Source of the DNA: Larimichthys crocea
Taxonomy: Eukaryota; Chordata; Actinopteri; Sciaenidae
Length of the DNA: 64,000 nt
Reading direction: 5' to 3'
Assembly: GCF_000972845.2 (NCBI RefSeq)
Contig: NW_020853535.1
Coordinates: 496,001 to 560,000 of the forward strand
Below the pieces are notes generated by a model, which was given only the letters and a program-made list of their open reading frames with translations, was not told the origin of the DNA and searched no databases. Position numbers and translations under genes: made by a program. Of the stretch, positions 12,701 to 23,799 are shown one piece after another (position 1 is the stretch's first letter; every line of letters starts with the position of its first letter).

Positions 12701-13405
12701 TATTTTTGTTCTGGGGCTTCATATTGGGTTAATATGACCTTGGACTCCCTCATTGTTATGAAATATGAATGATTAAAAAAGAACACTGAAAAAACCCAAT
12801 CTGTGTTTTGTACAGATGCATGTGCACTGACGCTGGACACAAACACAGCCGCCAAGTCCCTCTTTCTGTACGACAGTGGGAAGCAGGTGACATGGGTCAG
12901 GGAGAGACAGCAGTACCCAGATCACCCTGACAGGTTCGAGAGCGTCTCACAGGTGCTGTGTCACCAAGGCCTCACCCACCGGCACTACTGGGAGGTGGAG
13001 TGGCGAGGACGTTGGGTGGATGTAGCCGTGGCTGTGAGGGGGATCCGTCGGAGGGCGAGCTCTCACCTCTGCGGGTTTGGCTACACAGAGCATTCCTGGA
13101 GTCTGTTCTGCTCCGAGGATCACTACAGTGCTCAGCATGACCATGAGAAAGTGGAAATACCAGCACCTCCGTCCTGCTCCCACAAGGTCGGAGTGTACCT
13201 GGACTGGCCAGGTGGCACCCTGTCCTTCTACAGCGTCTACTCTGGGAACCTCAGCCACCTTTACACGTTCTACAGTACCTTCACTGAGCCCCTCTACCCT
13301 GGATTTGGAATGGAGGAGGATGACTGCTCTGTAATTATTTGCACAGAGGATGTGCAAGAACTCATTTCTCGTTCAGCTAGTATAGAAAGACTTGCGAGAT
13401 TTTGA
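3451..13405 (+). CDS. PYD-FISNA-NACHT-LRR-B30.2 NLR (fish NLRC3-like / NLR-C class)
   Basis: This is a cytosolic pattern-recognition receptor of the fish-expanded NLR group. Coding exons: 3451-3721, 3813-3836, 3981-5733, 5893-6066, 6234-6407, 6502-6675, 7421-7594, 7807-7977, 8113-8286, 12103-12149 and 12816-13405. They sum to 3726 nt, 1241 codons plus TGA, and every junction is phase-consistent with GT-AG borders. Domain order is an N-terminal pyrin domain, FISNA, NACHT, six LRR exons and a C-terminal PRY-SPRY. Walker A GIPGVGKT falls at about residues 194-201 and Walker B DGLDE at about 270-274. PYD suggests signalling through ASC-type adaptors, which is inference from family. The start at 3451 is the first ATG giving a complete PYD. 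The gene appears intact despite a 3.4-kb LINE in its ninth intron. Confidence 0.93.
3981..5733 (+). CDS. NLR exon 3: FISNA and NACHT ATPase domains
   Basis: The open frame starts at the acceptor at 3979-3980, not at the ATG at 4178. Its first ~65 codons are the fish-specific FISNA region, with the hallmarks [29 protein letters not shown] and HEVRQQ. The NACHT domain follows: GIPGVGKT (P-loop), [18 protein letters not shown] (Walker B) and [13 protein letters not shown] (sensor region). The winged-helix part contains [17 protein letters not shown]. The exon ends CT|GTGAGT in phase 2, as expected for the join to the LRR exons. Confidence 0.92.
5893..8286 (+). CDS. NLR LRR array: six phase-2 exons
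   Basis: Exons 5893-6066, 6234-6407, 6502-6675, 7421-7594 and 8113-8286 are exactly 174 nt and 7807-7977 is 171 nt. Each begins with one base completing a codon and ends with two, so they can be gained or lost without shifting frame. Each encodes a pair of ribonuclease-inhibitor-type repeats with LxxCxL...L.ELDLSxNxLxDSGVKLL. Exon 7807-7977 has the GGTAAG donor one codon earlier than its siblings. Exon 8113-8286 is slightly divergent at [11 protein letters not shown]. Ligand binding is the presumed role. Confidence 0.92.
8427..8440 (+). repeat. 5' target-site duplication of the Rex3 insertion
   Basis: ACGTTGGTAAGATG here recurs at 11817-11830 immediately after the tetranucleotide tail. Identity between the two copies supports a young insertion. 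Confidence 0.85.
8441..11816 (+). mobile_element. Full-length Rex3-like (RTE clade) non-LTR retrotransposon
   Basis: A GC-rich island in AT-rich intron DNA, in the same orientation as the NLR gene. It has a ~160-bp 5' leader, one long ORF (8602-11778) and an (AACG)n tail at about 11789-11820. The 14-nt sequence ACGTTGGTAAGATG flanks it at 8427-8440 and 11817-11830; its first bases overlap the tail repeat, so the target duplication is 11-14 bp. As I recall them, the two published Rex3 PCR primer sites match at 10432-10451 and 10876-10896. Intact ORF and identical flanks indicate a recent insertion. Its boundaries are certain to a few bases only. Confidence 0.93.
8602..11778 (+). CDS. Rex3-like ORF: APE endonuclease and reverse transcriptase, 1058 aa
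   Basis: The single ORF carries an N-terminal Pro/Gly/Arg-rich stretch, an apurinic-endonuclease-like domain ([37 protein letters not shown]) and a reverse transcriptase. RT motifs are [71 protein letters not shown] and the catalytic FADD. The C-terminal part contains [13 protein letters not shown] and an Arg-rich segment. No frameshift or stop interrupts it. The position where most APE enzymes have a Glu (ETH) reads ASTH; I believe related fish copies have STH too, so this is probably a family feature. The start ATG is the first in frame. Confidence 0.93.
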   Translation: MTTDGTKFPLPGRGSPGPPPGARPGGGARWRAPGGRVLTHGARPGTARKGDMGPPSHRPTTHGRGLRGEKVRREMGGSRRRGPWRSDPRLQKLALGTWNVTSLAGKEPELVHEVERYRLDIVGLASTHSVGSGTSFLERGWTLYHSGVAPGERRRAGVGLLVSPRLGACTLGFTPVDERVASLRLRVGGRVLTVVCAYAPNGSSEYPPFLESLEGVLESAPSGDSLVLLGDFNAHVGGDSETWRGVIGRNGPPDLNPSGVLLLDFCARHGLSITNTMFKHKGVHMCTWHQDALGRSSMIDFVVVSSDLRPHVLDTRVKRGAELSTDHHLVVSWLRWWGRMAVRPGRPKRSVRVCWERLAESPVRKSFNSHLRESFAHVPGEAGDIESEWTLFRSSIVEAADRSCGRKVVGACRGGGPRTRWWTPAVRDAVKLKKEAYRTFLACGSPEAADGYRHAKRNAASAVAEAKTRAWEEFGEAMESDFRTASRRFWTTIRRLRRGKQCTINTVFSGDGVLLTSTGDVLGRWREYFEDLLNPTSTSSVEEAESGDPVVVSPISGAEVAEVVKKLLGGKAPGVDEVRPEFLKALDVVGLSWLTRLCNIAWTSGAVPLDWQTGVVVPLFKKGDRRMCSNYRGITLLSLPGKVFSGVLERRVRKIVEPRIQEEQCGFRPGRGTVDQLYTLSAALEGAWEFAQPVYMCFVDLEKAFDRVPREVLWGVLREYGVPDPLIRAIRSLYSRCQSLVRIAGSKSDLFPVGVGLRQGCPLSPVLFITFMDRISRRSQGVEGLRFGGLRIGSLLFADDLVLLASSDRDLQLSLERFAAECEAAGMRISTSKSEAMVLSRKRVECSLQVGDEILPQVEEFKYLGVLFTSEGRMEREIDRRIGAASAVMRTLHRSVVVKKELSRKAKLSIYQSIYVPTLTYGHELWVVTERIRSRIQAAEMSFLRRVAGVSLRDRVRSSAIREELRVEPLLLRIERNQLRWLGHLVRMPPGRLPGEMFRARPSGRRPRGRPRTRWRDYVSRLAWERLGVPLGELAEVAGEREVWVSLLKLLPPRPEHG
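11789..11830 (+). repeat. (AACG)n tail of the LINE and 3' target duplication
   Basis: About eight tandem GAAC/AACG units form the 3' end of the LINE, typical of RTE elements that end in short tandem repeats instead of poly(A). The duplicated target follows directly. Confidence 0.85.
12103..12149 (+). CDS. NLR linker exon between LRRs and B30.2
   Basis: This 47-nt exon is too short to show as an ORF. It has an acceptor TTTACAG and donor GTAAGT, enters in phase 2 and leaves in phase 1, exactly what is needed to connect exon 8113-8286 to exon 12816-13405. It encodes [15 protein letters not shown], matching the linker seen before the PRY domain in fish NLRs, and the join yields NYACALTLD. Confidence 0.88.
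12816..13405 (+). CDS. NLR terminal exon: PRY-SPRY (B30.2) domain
   Basis: The exon encodes a full B30.2 domain of about 195 residues: PRY signature [14 protein letters not shown], then [25 protein letters not shown], and the SPRY core [19 protein letters not shown] followed by PLYPGFG. In fish NLRs and TRIMs this domain binds ligands. The frame ends at TGA 13403-13405. No clear AATAAA follows closely. Confidence 0.93.
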
Positions 13406-15186
13406 GTGTGGGTCAAGGGTGGCAGCAATGATTGAAGGCTGTCTAATTTAAAATCAAACCTGGAAGAGACAAGAAATATATGAAAACATGAACCATGTAA
13501 AAAAAAAAAAGAAGAAGATGCGAGCTGTAACCTGTCATTTAAAATATTAAAATGCTGCCAATGAACAATGGCAAACATCTACAGCCATGCTAGCAGCTCT
13601 GTTAGAGGTATAATATTTCCAGGTGCACTGTCTTAGTTTAGCATGTCAGCATGTTGAAATTTGCTGGTAGCTACTTTATGTAAATGTACACATTTTGTAG
13701 CTGAGAAGCTGCAATATAGTGACTGAAGGCTGGTGGATCTGTTACACTCGCCACTGTGTGTCGGTCAGAACACAATTGAACAATCCAGGATCTGATATAC
13801 TTATTTTACTGTTGGCTTGTGATGTAGTTCTAGTGATGAGGACAGATGTGGATGACCATTCTATTGATTGTGGTTCTACAGAAACAAAGAGATAACAAGT
13901 ACAGTGCTATCAGACAAACCGTGTAACTATAAAATATACACCCTTTCACACCTAAATTACCACAATCATCCTGTAAGGCTTAACAGGACCAGAAACTACT
14001 TATATTAACTCAAATGTCAATAATAACCTGCAGCCAGCGATGCAGCCCTTAATCGGACAATTAACAGTGAATACCACAAACACAGAGTTAACGCCATAAT
14101 TTCACACTTATAATCTTGAATGATATACAACTGCATAACCCCATATTACCATGGAATATATGATGTAATAATAACACAGATAATGACCAAACTAAAACTA
14201 ACATCAATTACTGTAAATAGGATAGTAGCTGGCATACAGACAGAATGGTAATCTAAGAACATGAATTAGGGAGAAAATAGCTGCCTCCACACAAAACCCG
14301 AAGAACAACAAAAGAGGAAAGTACTTACAAGTATTCAAGAACGCACAACATTAACTGGGACAACCCCGCAGCTCTGTCAGCTGTGCAATACCATGCACAT
14401 ACACAGGCAACTGTACTCTTCACTGTCTAACTAACTGGGAAGCATTAGTACAGCCAGCCAGTAGGTGGCGCCTAATCCCTGAACTAAACACACAGTTCTA
14501 CAGTTATTCTGCAGTAGAAGTCCAGCTTTTCTAACACATGTTTAACAAAAGCTCTCACATTCAGACCTGTAATGTTTTTTTTTTAAACATTTTTTTATTA
14601 AAAAGGTTCCAACTGTAATCTTTCATGTTATATGTTCACAAGCTTAGTTTAGTGTCATTAGAATGCTAACACGATAATTAGGACTAAGGCTGATGTGGAA
14701 TCTGGATCACATCACAGAGCAATCCATCCAATAATTCATCTGTCAGTCATGAAGTTTGTGAACTGACTATGTGAACATTTAGGGGATCATGACAACCACC
14801 AAGTACTGTGGCAATCCATCCGTTTTTGCAAAAACAACCACCCAATGACCTAAGAGTGAGAGTCAGCAGAGTCAGGATGAGTCATGCTTTGGAAATTATG
14901 GTCTGTACAAACACTAGAGCTGATAGTTATATTAGTATGGTTTCAAACTATTGTTGCACAAGAATTTGACTTCAAGATAGGAACTGGCACTGCATCAGGC
15001 CTCAGCAACACAGCAAATACTTCCTGTTTGAGCCAGCCTTGGAATGTTTTCTTTGGGAAAGGTGCACCGATGGAAAATATCTGCTAGAAACGAACACTGT
15101 TTCAGCAGAGCAGTTAGAATGTGGGAGAGTCAGATAAGCAGGTCTCTGACTAGTAGTGACGGTAAATTTACTGTGAGCATTTACTG
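13406..15186. other. Intergenic, no gene seen
   Basis: This is the 3' flank of the NLR gene. The part at about 13900-14540 is unusually rich in A and C on this strand and may be an old repeat, but I can see neither ends nor coding content. The small ORFs near 14884-15334 have no recognisable family and partly lie in the left inverted-repeat arm. Confidence 0.4.
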
Positions 15187-15790
15187 TCAGCAGTTTCTGA
15201 CCTCAGTGAAGTTAGTTTTAAGTTGGATATTCGACAGACATTCAACATTTCCAGTGCTCCCGTATTGCGGACTTTACAGTAAACACACGGAGATAGAAGA
15301 CAGCTACAGTGTGTACCGACTTCCTGTTGTCTAATGTGGGATATTTAAAGCAGAGATATTGTGTTTAAAGCTATTGAGAAGCTATTTTTCTAAAATGCTA
15401 ATATTTACATATAAAAATTAATAAAAAATAATGAACAGATTCCAAATGTAAAAACAAGAGGTGTATCTCATGCAGCTAGAGTAGTAACATGATCTAACAC
15501 TGATTTTGAGTCAATTGATCATATGACCTGGAAGCTGTAGAGCTAAAATTCTAATAATCATATATAAAAATGAATACAAACTCCAGGCCAGGACCAGTAA
15601 GGATTTCTTATATATGAATATTCTCAGAGAGATGCCAAAATAAATTGTGAAACTCTTAAGATAAGTTCACATTCAACACAATAAAGAATAAAGTCTTTTT
15701 AATAAAGAATGTTTGAAATAATCCATTATATTCATATAGTAAATTAAAGACAAGCAGTTTCCTATTTGTCGCGACCATTTCTTTATGACA
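15187..15790 (+). repeat. Left arm of a ~600-bp inverted repeat
   Basis: Read in reverse complement, this arm aligns along its whole length with 16217-16852, with scattered substitutions and small indels. Shared landmarks include AGTTAGTTTTAAGTTGGATA, CACACGGAGATAGAAGAC, AACAAGAGGTGT, CTCTTAAGATAAGTTCACAT and CATTTCTTTATGACAA. Within the arm a shorter motif (ACCTGGAAGCT...GAGCTAAAAT...CATATAAAAATTAAT) recurs at about 15370, 15510 and again just outside at 15790, giving a direct-repeat substructure. Confidence 0.9.
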
Positions 15791-16216
15791 ATTGATCACA
15801 TGACCTGGAAGCTATTGAGCTAAAATGCTAATATTCACATATAAAAATTAATTAAAAAAAATATTTAGAGATTTCAGTTTTTTCACTTCCTCCCCAGCAG
15901 ACTGCAGCATAAAATAAAACACTTGCCACCGCAGACTGATAAAACATCATACTACAGATGTTTAGAGATCTGAGCTACTTCAAGAACAAGTGGCAGCTCT
16001 GCCACTTTTTGTAGAGTGCCTCTGTGCCTCTGCAGGTTTGCTTTTAACTCACTAAAACTTCCGTCATAGTGAAGGGAGGCAGGGGAAATTAAGTAAGGGA
16101 CCAGTCCAACTTGTTATCCAGGACACGCATTTATTAAACTACTCAGAAATACTCTTAAGAATGCTGTTGAGAATTGACTTAAGAGACTGACATGAGTCAG
16201 TTAACCACGCACCAGT

Positions 16217-16852
16217 TGTCATAAAGAAATGGTCGCAACAAATAGGAAACTGCTTGTCTTACTATATGAATATAATGGATTATTTCAAACATTCTTCATT
16301 AAAAAGACTTTATTCTTTATTGTGTTGAATGTGAACTTATCTTAAGAGTTTCACAATTTATTTGGACATCTCTCTGAGAATATTCATAGATAAGAAATCC
16401 TTTTCCATTACTGGTCCTTGCCTGGAGTTTGTATTCATTTTTATATGTAAATATTAGAATTTTAGCTCTACAGCTTTCAGGTCATGTGATCAAATTGACT
16501 CAAAATCAGTGTTGGATCATGTTACTCCACTGGCTGCATGAGAGACACCTCTTGTTTTTACATTTGTTCATAATGTTTTATTAATTTTCAATAGCTTCTC
16601 AACAGCTTTAAACACAGTATCTCTGCTTTAAATATCCCACACTTTTATTTAGAAAACAGGAAGTCAGTACACGCTATAGCGTCTTCTATCTCCGTGTGTT
16701 TACTGTAAAGTCTGCAATACGGGTGCACTTGAAATGTTGGAGTGGCTCGCTCGGAGTCGCACTGTATCCGGAGCGAAGTAGAGGTTTACCCGAAGCGAAT
16801 GTCGAATATCCAACTTAAAACTAACTTCACTGCGGTCGTTTCCTGCTGTGAT
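16217..16852 (-). repeat. Right arm of the inverted repeat, abutting the angptl-like 5' exon
   Basis: This is the inverted partner of 15187-15790, separated from it by a ~426-bp spacer. The right arm has an extra GC-rich block at about 16740-16800 (with CGCTCGGAGTCGCAC and CCGGAGCGAAG) that the left arm lacks. Because the right arm runs into the probable first exon of the downstream gene, it is likely the original copy and the left arm an inverted duplicate of the promoter region. Confidence 0.9.
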
Positions 16853-16888
16853 ATTTGAACAAGCATACAAGGTTCAGCCAACACGCAG
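16800..16888 (+). other. Probable non-coding 5' exon of the angptl-like gene
   Basis: The sequence ends ACACGCAG|GTGAGT, a strong donor at 16889. The next exon begins after the AG at 17145-17146 with the start ATG at 17153. There is no ATG-led frame here that continues across the junction. The transcription start cannot be placed from sequence alone; the left boundary given is arbitrary. Confidence 0.5.
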
Positions 16889-17152
16889 GTGAGTGTTTGG
16901 AGACAGAAGTCATTGCCTATTAATAGTTATATTGAACCCTTTAGTGTTGTGAACAAATGAAGTCTTAAATGTGGTTTCTCTTATGTGTGAGCCCTGTAAG
17001 AGTAGAGTTGTAAACTGCAGTTTTCTTTTAACAATACTGCCTGTTTAGTGTAGGTTAAAATATTACATTTCTTTGGACAATGTTTTCAAATATATATTCA
17101 TATTATCTATTGAAGCTAACATGTCACTTTCAAACTCTGACATCAGGTCAAA

Positions 17153-19975
17153 ATGAAGAGTCTGGTTGGGTATTGTTTGTTCACCTTGGCATTTCTTTTG
17201 AGCTTCACAGAACAGGCTAAGGTAAAAATAAAAACTATATAAATTCTCTCTTCAGTGTCTTCCCCCTATCTTTTCTTCAGTATAAGTACAAAATATAATA
17301 TCTGTATTTTTGAGCTTGTTTACAGTAGATCATGTCTCACTTTAAAACTCTTCTCTTCTCACTGCTAGAAACCACAGGCAGCCGTTACTTCTCAAGGTAC
17401 GGTGCATGTTATTATTGCTTACGGTATTCTTAAAAATTCATGTAATGTACGAATCATGAACAGTACAATCAATAATCTTGTTTTTCATCTTATCATTGCT
17501 GCCCTCAGGAACAGACTGCACACAGATTAAGGCTCTTTCACCACAAGCATCCAGTGGGGTTTATGTAATCCAGCCTCCTGGAGTCAAGACCCCATTTAAG
17601 GTATTATAAAACAAACATTTATCTTAGCTCAGTGTGAAATGGTCACCTCAGAATATGGTGCAACGCCTTGTCACATGAAGTGGAAATACGTGCCAGTGGA
17701 TGTCAGTTTGTTAGTGTCATTCAGTTACGTAATGCCCCTGGCCTTAGAGTGGTTTACTGGTTTACTATTGGAAGTATTAAGTGTGCTAGTTAAGTGGACA
17801 AATACACTATGACAAAATCCAGGAATTAGTTTAATTATACTTGAGCAGTATACTTGAGCAATGGAATGTAAAATATAAGTCAATGTAAATTGTACTAAAT
17901 AAAAAGATGTTAGTACAATACTTTGTACTATAGTTGTGTTATGTTCATTGTTTTATTTCAGCATATGAATGACTGAAATCAATGAAGTCAAAGAGTGCTA
18001 TAACGATAAGATTTTGGAAGGAAAAGCCAAGCAGCTGGTTTTCTATATTTGTATCTTACATTTCATATATTTACTGAACTTCCTGCTCAGGTGTACTGTG
18101 AGATGCGATCAGATGGAGGCTGGACGGTGATGCAGAGACGCAGTGGCGGAGCGGTTTCCTTCGACAAGAAGTGGGCAGCATATAAAAATGGTTTTGGACA
18201 CATGACACGTAAGTTGCTCAACTCATTAACCGCTCATGTCATGACTTGTTATTGCAATTGTATTGTGACAGTTATAAAAGAGGTTATGTTTGTTGAGTGG
18301 CAGCTAAGTCATGACTGACGTGCCCTAAGCATACAGTGAATATAAAGAGATCTTTGTATAACATATGGACGTACTAGATTAAGCATTCATTTTACTGCTT
18401 AGGTATAACGTTGCGATCATTTTTCCATCTTGAGATTGTCACATGCTCTCCTCCAGTGTGTTGGAGTAAAAAGTCAAAGGCAGACACATTCCAAAACTAA
18501 TGTAACTAAAACTATTTGCTTTCCCTCACAGTATTGTGAGGGAAAGCACTGTGAATAAACATCCATTCCAGAAATTGTAAGCTTGAACTTTCATTTCCCT
18601 GAATTCTTGCCTGACTTACCTGCAGGTGACCTAAAAACCTTGCATCCTGCCGCAACTGTTATCATAAAGGTCTGAACACTTAGTCTCGGAACCATGGAAA
18701 GCTAACTTGTTTTTCGTGGCTTTGAAAAGTGCATCCTCCAAGTAGTTACATATACTGAAAAAGGAATTTGTTTAACACTGTAACCTGGTCAGAAAAAGTA
18801 ATTCCTGTCCTTGTCCTTTGCTGATTCCATCAGAGGACCACTGGCTCGGTCTGAAGAATGTTTTCTGTCTGACCAAGAACAAGACAAAGAAGTGGACCCT
18901 GAGGGTTGACCTGTGGGACCATGAAGGTGGCACTGCTCACGCCCTGTATAGAAACTTTAGATTGTCCAGTGAGAAAAAAGCTTTCAGACTGCATGTTGGA
19001 AAATACACTGGAAATGCAGGTAATAACTGCTCTTCATCTTTTCTCCATTGTTCATGTTTTCCAGTTTGCTTTTCACACAAATGTTAACCCATATTGCTTT
19101 CATGCTGGTTAGAAAAGTATTTTTTACTGCATTACCTGTGTGCTGTTATTTGTACTTTTCTTATTTAGCTTTTAAACTATTTAGTGTCAAATTTGTTAAT
19201 ATAATTATAAAATTAATTGTGAAATATACACAAAAGAATTAAGGTTTCATGATTTATCACTTGGAAACTGTCCCACTAAAAGTGGCTTGTTAATTTTTAT
19301 CAGACTCAGTAATATTGTTAGTGCTCATGGTTCTCAAAAACAGAGACATTTCATTTGCTCCTTCAGCTTTAGTAAGATTGTGTAACTTTTGAAAGAGGAA
19401 CCAATAGTTCCGTTCAATTTATTGCTCTCAGGACTTTTTACTGCTAAAGCCATACTTGATTGATATGACCAGTAGGTTATGGTGGCTAATGTGCTTAATG
19501 TTCGGCAGTCATTACTAAGCTCACTGGCGGTATTTGTGCTACACTTACACTATGTTTTAGCATGTAAATTAAATTCTGCAAGCATTATATTTTAAACAAA
19601 CCCTCTTAATTCTAAACTCCAGGCTTCTTTAAATGTTTTCCAACTTTGTCCAAAGGTGATGCCATCCGTGGTGCCTATCCAGGCATTAACCAGAATGGCT
19701 TTGGCTTCAGCACCATTGATCGTGACAATGACGGCTGCTCCCCATGCATCTTTGGTGACATTGCTCAAATGGACTGTAGCTCTTCAGAAGGTGGTGGTTG
19801 GTGGTTCAGCCGCTGTGGCTCTGCCAGTCTGAACGGCGACTGGCATCCTACTGGTAACCACATCGGTTGGGCGTCAGGCCTCCATTGGGGAACCTGGAAA
19901 ACTCCCATGCCTTACTCCATGAAGGCCACCAGAATGATGATCCAGTCTGTGTGTGAGGACCCAACCTACATTTAA
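17153..19975 (+). CDS. Secreted fibrinogen C-terminal domain protein, angiopoietin-like (ANGPTL5-like)
   Basis: Six coding exons, 17153-17221, 17369-17396, 17509-17600, 18091-18208, 18834-19019 and 19656-19975, sum to 813 nt (270 aa plus TAA) with consistent phases. The protein opens with a hydrophobic signal peptide (MKSLVGYCLFTLAFLLSF), has a short linker, and is almost entirely a fibrinogen C-terminal domain: IKALSPQASSGVYVIQPPG, YCEMRSDGGWTVMQRRSGG, EDHWLGLKNVF-like block, LRVDLWDHEGGTAHALY, the calcium-loop-like DRDNDGC, GGGWWFSRCGSASLNGDW and a terminal MKATRMMIQSV. There is no long coiled coil, unlike most angiopoietin-like proteins. ANGPTL5 or another short fibrinogen-related lectin is the likeliest identity; the exact orthologue is uncertain. 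Confidence 0.87.
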
Positions 19976-20097
19976 CCCAAGACAGGCTGGCTTCTCTTGT
20001 ATTTTTAAATGCAAAAATGTTTAGGTTTTTTTTTTTAACACTGGCCATATGCTTCATTGTTTCTTTGTTTCCAGTCTCAGAAGTCGATTCTGAAGTG

Positions 20098-20360
20098 ACA
20101 AGATGAGTCAGTGAGTTATCCGATCCAAAAATCTACATTACAATCAAGAGAAAAATATATTTGTACCTAGAAAGAGGTAAATGATGCATGTCCCCAATGA
20201 TTCATTCAAGTTGAACAGTTAACAGTTTTTTGAATGATGTAAAATTACAGAAGGTGCATTAATCAGGTTAAAAGTCTGAAGAAACAAGACGAGTCAGTGA
20301 GTTATTAGATCCGAAGAGAGAAATTTACATTACCATGAAGATAAAAGAATATTTGTACCC
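20098..20360 (+). repeat. Diverged direct repeat, two ~75-bp copies
   Basis: The copies at about 20098-20167 and 20281-20360 share ACAAGA-GAGTCAGTGAGTTAT, GATCC, TCTACATTAC/TTTACATTAC and AATATTTGTACC. They lie just 3' of the fibrinogen-domain gene, outside the coding sequence. Confidence 0.7.
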
Positions 20361-20999
20361 TGAATTATTATCTATAAACCACAACAACAATTGCACTTAA
20401 GAAAACTAGGTTAAATAACCATGATCACATTGTACCTTAGAGTCAAACCAGCAGAGAGGGTATCTCTTAAACAGCTGCTAGATGTACATGTTGAAATTCC
20501 AGCTAATTGTAATTGGAACCCTATTGTAAATTCGGGCTCATTGCTTCTGTATGGAAATTTTATGGCAACATTAATGTCATCTGCTTACCCAACCTCAACC
20601 TGGCATGTAGCTGCTTTCCATTCTATTATGTTTCTGTTTCTTTTTTGTGCTCAGTCAACTTTCCCATAGTTAGAAATAGATTAGAAAAAGTTAGCCTAGT
20701 GTGAAAAATGCAGCAGTTGTTAGAGGCGGCATGTAAACTTGCATTGTGTGCTTGAATCCACACTCTTGTCCCCCAACAAACACATTTATAGCCACTCTTT
20801 TAGGGACATATGTATGACAACAGAACATTGATCATATTCTTAATGATGGGAGGTTCTGGATGAAGGTTGTACAGCAGGTGGTGGGCCAGGGTCATCTTCC
20901 AGATGGACATTCACTCCTTTGAACACAGTTATGAGCACCTTATCATGCTGCAGTTAGTACCAGTCACTCTTAGTTAGATTAGTGCGTCATCAATTGTCA

Positions 21000-21176
<177 letters not shown>

Positions 21177-22274
21177 CTACTTTGAGGTGTTCAAACCACT
21201 GCCTCATGGTGGAGTCACTGACTGATAGCAGAAAAGGTGGTGAATTGTTGAACTGCAGTGCCATCTAGTGCTCGCCACACACCCTGGTAGTAATAGCCAG
21301 AGAGTCCAGACTTCACAGTCCAGACTTCGTACATGAGACCCCTGGTCTTCATCTTTGGCTGACCTGAGAGGGTGGAGTTATTTTACATTTTGCTTATTGT
21401 CAATAAATCGCATGCAAACACCAAACCTTGATCACTCCCTTGCCTGGCCTCAAGTCAGATTGTTTCTAGTGAAGGCATAATATCTTTTATGAATGTTTCA
21501 CAAGTACAAAGTCAATTTATGCACTCTGATGTTTATCAAAATGCAGAAATAAACAAGTTTGCTGAAATTGTCTGAAAATGCATTCTGAGGATAAAACTCA
21601 GTATTTATAGACTTAAATTGTGTAGAAATGTTGTATGATCAAAACTGTATAGGATTTTACATATCCAGACCTCATCTATGTCACCAAATGTATGAATATA
21701 GAAGACTGTTGAGATGAAGATGTTCCTGCAAGCTCTTAAATACTTAAATAAAACGCAAGCAAAGTGACAATTGTTTGGTTGTTGTGTATTATAGTGGTAC
21801 ACTGATACATGCAAATAGTAAATGTTCCCTCCACACAGTTCTGAGAAACAAAGTGCTTATTTTGGTGGATAACAGCTGGTATAAAGTGATTTTATGGACT
21901 ACTTATGGAAGACTAGATACACTGCTAGCAGCTGGTGCCACCACCATGAACTTCTGGCCTAGTGAGCCGTACTCCCAGCGCTCTTCTCAAATTGCCCTGA
22001 ATACATCTCACAGCAGGCGAACACATTAAGTTTTGAATTATTATACACAGTGGTAACAGTAGTAAAAATTGTACTTTACCTTCCTTTTCTGGCAACACGG
22101 TTACACTGGCAGGTCCTGAAGTCTGAATGGAGACTTTCATGTTGACACCACTGAAGAAAAGAACACTAAAATGTGAACCAACCACTTTAAAGTTCATTTA
22201 ACATTACGCTAACCTATAAACATTTAATTTAGCAAGTTAAAGGTCGACTTTGTCAGATTAAGGGGGCCCAATTT

Positions 22275-22297
22275 ACACACACACACACACACACACA
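22275..22297 (+). repeat. (CA)n microsatellite
   Basis: About eleven AC units in an intron of the NXPE pseudogene. Confidence 0.9.
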
Positions 22298-22711
22298 TAA
22301 ATGGCAGACATGTGATACAATATGCAGAATTGTGCTGTCACTGTATAATCACCTGAAACAAAGAATCATGTTTTTGTCTGCCACGTTGAACAATTTCTGG
22401 GGAGCGTGAGGCGAGGCAGCTACAATCTTAAAATATTATTTTATTAGACGCCACAAAAAAAGAACTTTAAAGCTGTACTAGTATTTTAATCTTTTTTCGT
22501 CGTCTTATCACTGTGCAAGGTGTCATTTGTAGTGTGTGTGCATTCTTTTTATGTTTATGAACGCTCAAAGTGAAATGTAGAAATTTAAAGTAAAACAAAT
22601 CACAGCAAATAATGTTCAGTTTCCATAATGATAATTTTGAAATTTCCTATCAAGGAGATGTGGATTTGGTCACAGAAATTTTGTCATATCAGTGAGACAA
22701 ATAATGTCCAT

Positions 22712-22905
22712 AAAGGTCCAGTGTGTAACATTAAGGAGGATTTATCAGCAGAATTTGAATATAATTTTTATGTTTTCATTTGTATAGAATCACTTGATAA
22801 TAGGAATGGTTGTGTTTTCATCACAGAGTTCGCCATATTGCATTACAATGTTTCTACATTAGCCCAAAATGGACAAACCAAACAATGGGTCTAGATACTT
22901 TGCAT
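22712..22905 (+). mobile_element. MITE fragment, AAAGGTCCAGTGTGTAA family
   Basis: It starts with the family's 5' terminus (AAAGGTCCAGTGTGTAACA) and continues with family internal sequence (TTTTCAT..GTATAGAATCACTTGATAATAGGAAT, then TTTCTACATTAGCCCAAAATGGACAAACC). The 3' terminus is missing. Related copies are at 30872-31403 and 43694-43992. Confidence 0.75.
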
Positions 22906-23799
22906 TTTTGTAGAAAAAATGCAAACAAGTACTTTTTAACATCACCTTGACTTGAGCTTTTCCTTCCCAGAGTGAAGAGAATAGAGCAGAATAACTGCCA
23001 TTAAGATTATCCACAATTTGACCAGCCACACCTGCGTCAATCAAAATTGGATTTTCAGGCCAAGCAATGGAGTCTAGTAGAAGGGTTTCCTCCAGAGCAT
23101 CCTCTGGGGAACGTGGCTTGAAGGTGCAAAAGCTGGAATGCATGTCAGTGGCAGTGGAAACTCGTGGGATAAGAACTATTGATCTGTTAGCTGCAGAAAT
23201 TTCTGTCTTTTCCGTTTCCGTTATTAAGATTGTGCAAGGCAAGAAATTGAAATTTTCAGGTAGCTTGTATGAGCAACCAGGCCATCATTTAGCCCGCCTC
23301 AGCACCACCTGCCCTTCGTGTCTTTGCCCATTTTGAGATTAGCCGGAAGGCAGCCACCACACTCTGAGCTTCACTGCGGCTCTTCAGAAACCTATGCAGA
23401 TTAGGGTTAGGTTACCAATACGTCCATGTTTTATATGATCTATAGTGTGAGCTAGACGATAACTACCTGGGGTATCAGTTGGCTTTTTAAAAAAACTGTG
23501 CAATAATAATAATGGTGCCAGACTTATCCTGCTGCTGTCAACTGAAATTGCATTAATTTGTGACAGTTATACTGAGCCACCTTTCATTTGAAAACAATAT
23601 CCTGAAATCAGACTAATATTAAACATTTCAAACAGGAATCACCCTCAAAGAGCTCCCACTAAAACCATTTTCTCACCTTCAGGACGTCCATGTTACGTAG
23701 CACAAAGATTAAGACTAACACAGCCAGAAAGAGGAAGATGACGCCATTCTTTGGACAGCAAATGCTGACCTCCCATCTTAAACAAGCTCTGACCTTCAT

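Noticed and set aside
21775..22029. Plus-strand ORF with WTTYGRLDTLLAAGATTMNF
   Set aside because: It lies in an intron of the minus-strand NXPE pseudogene and has no recognisable family.
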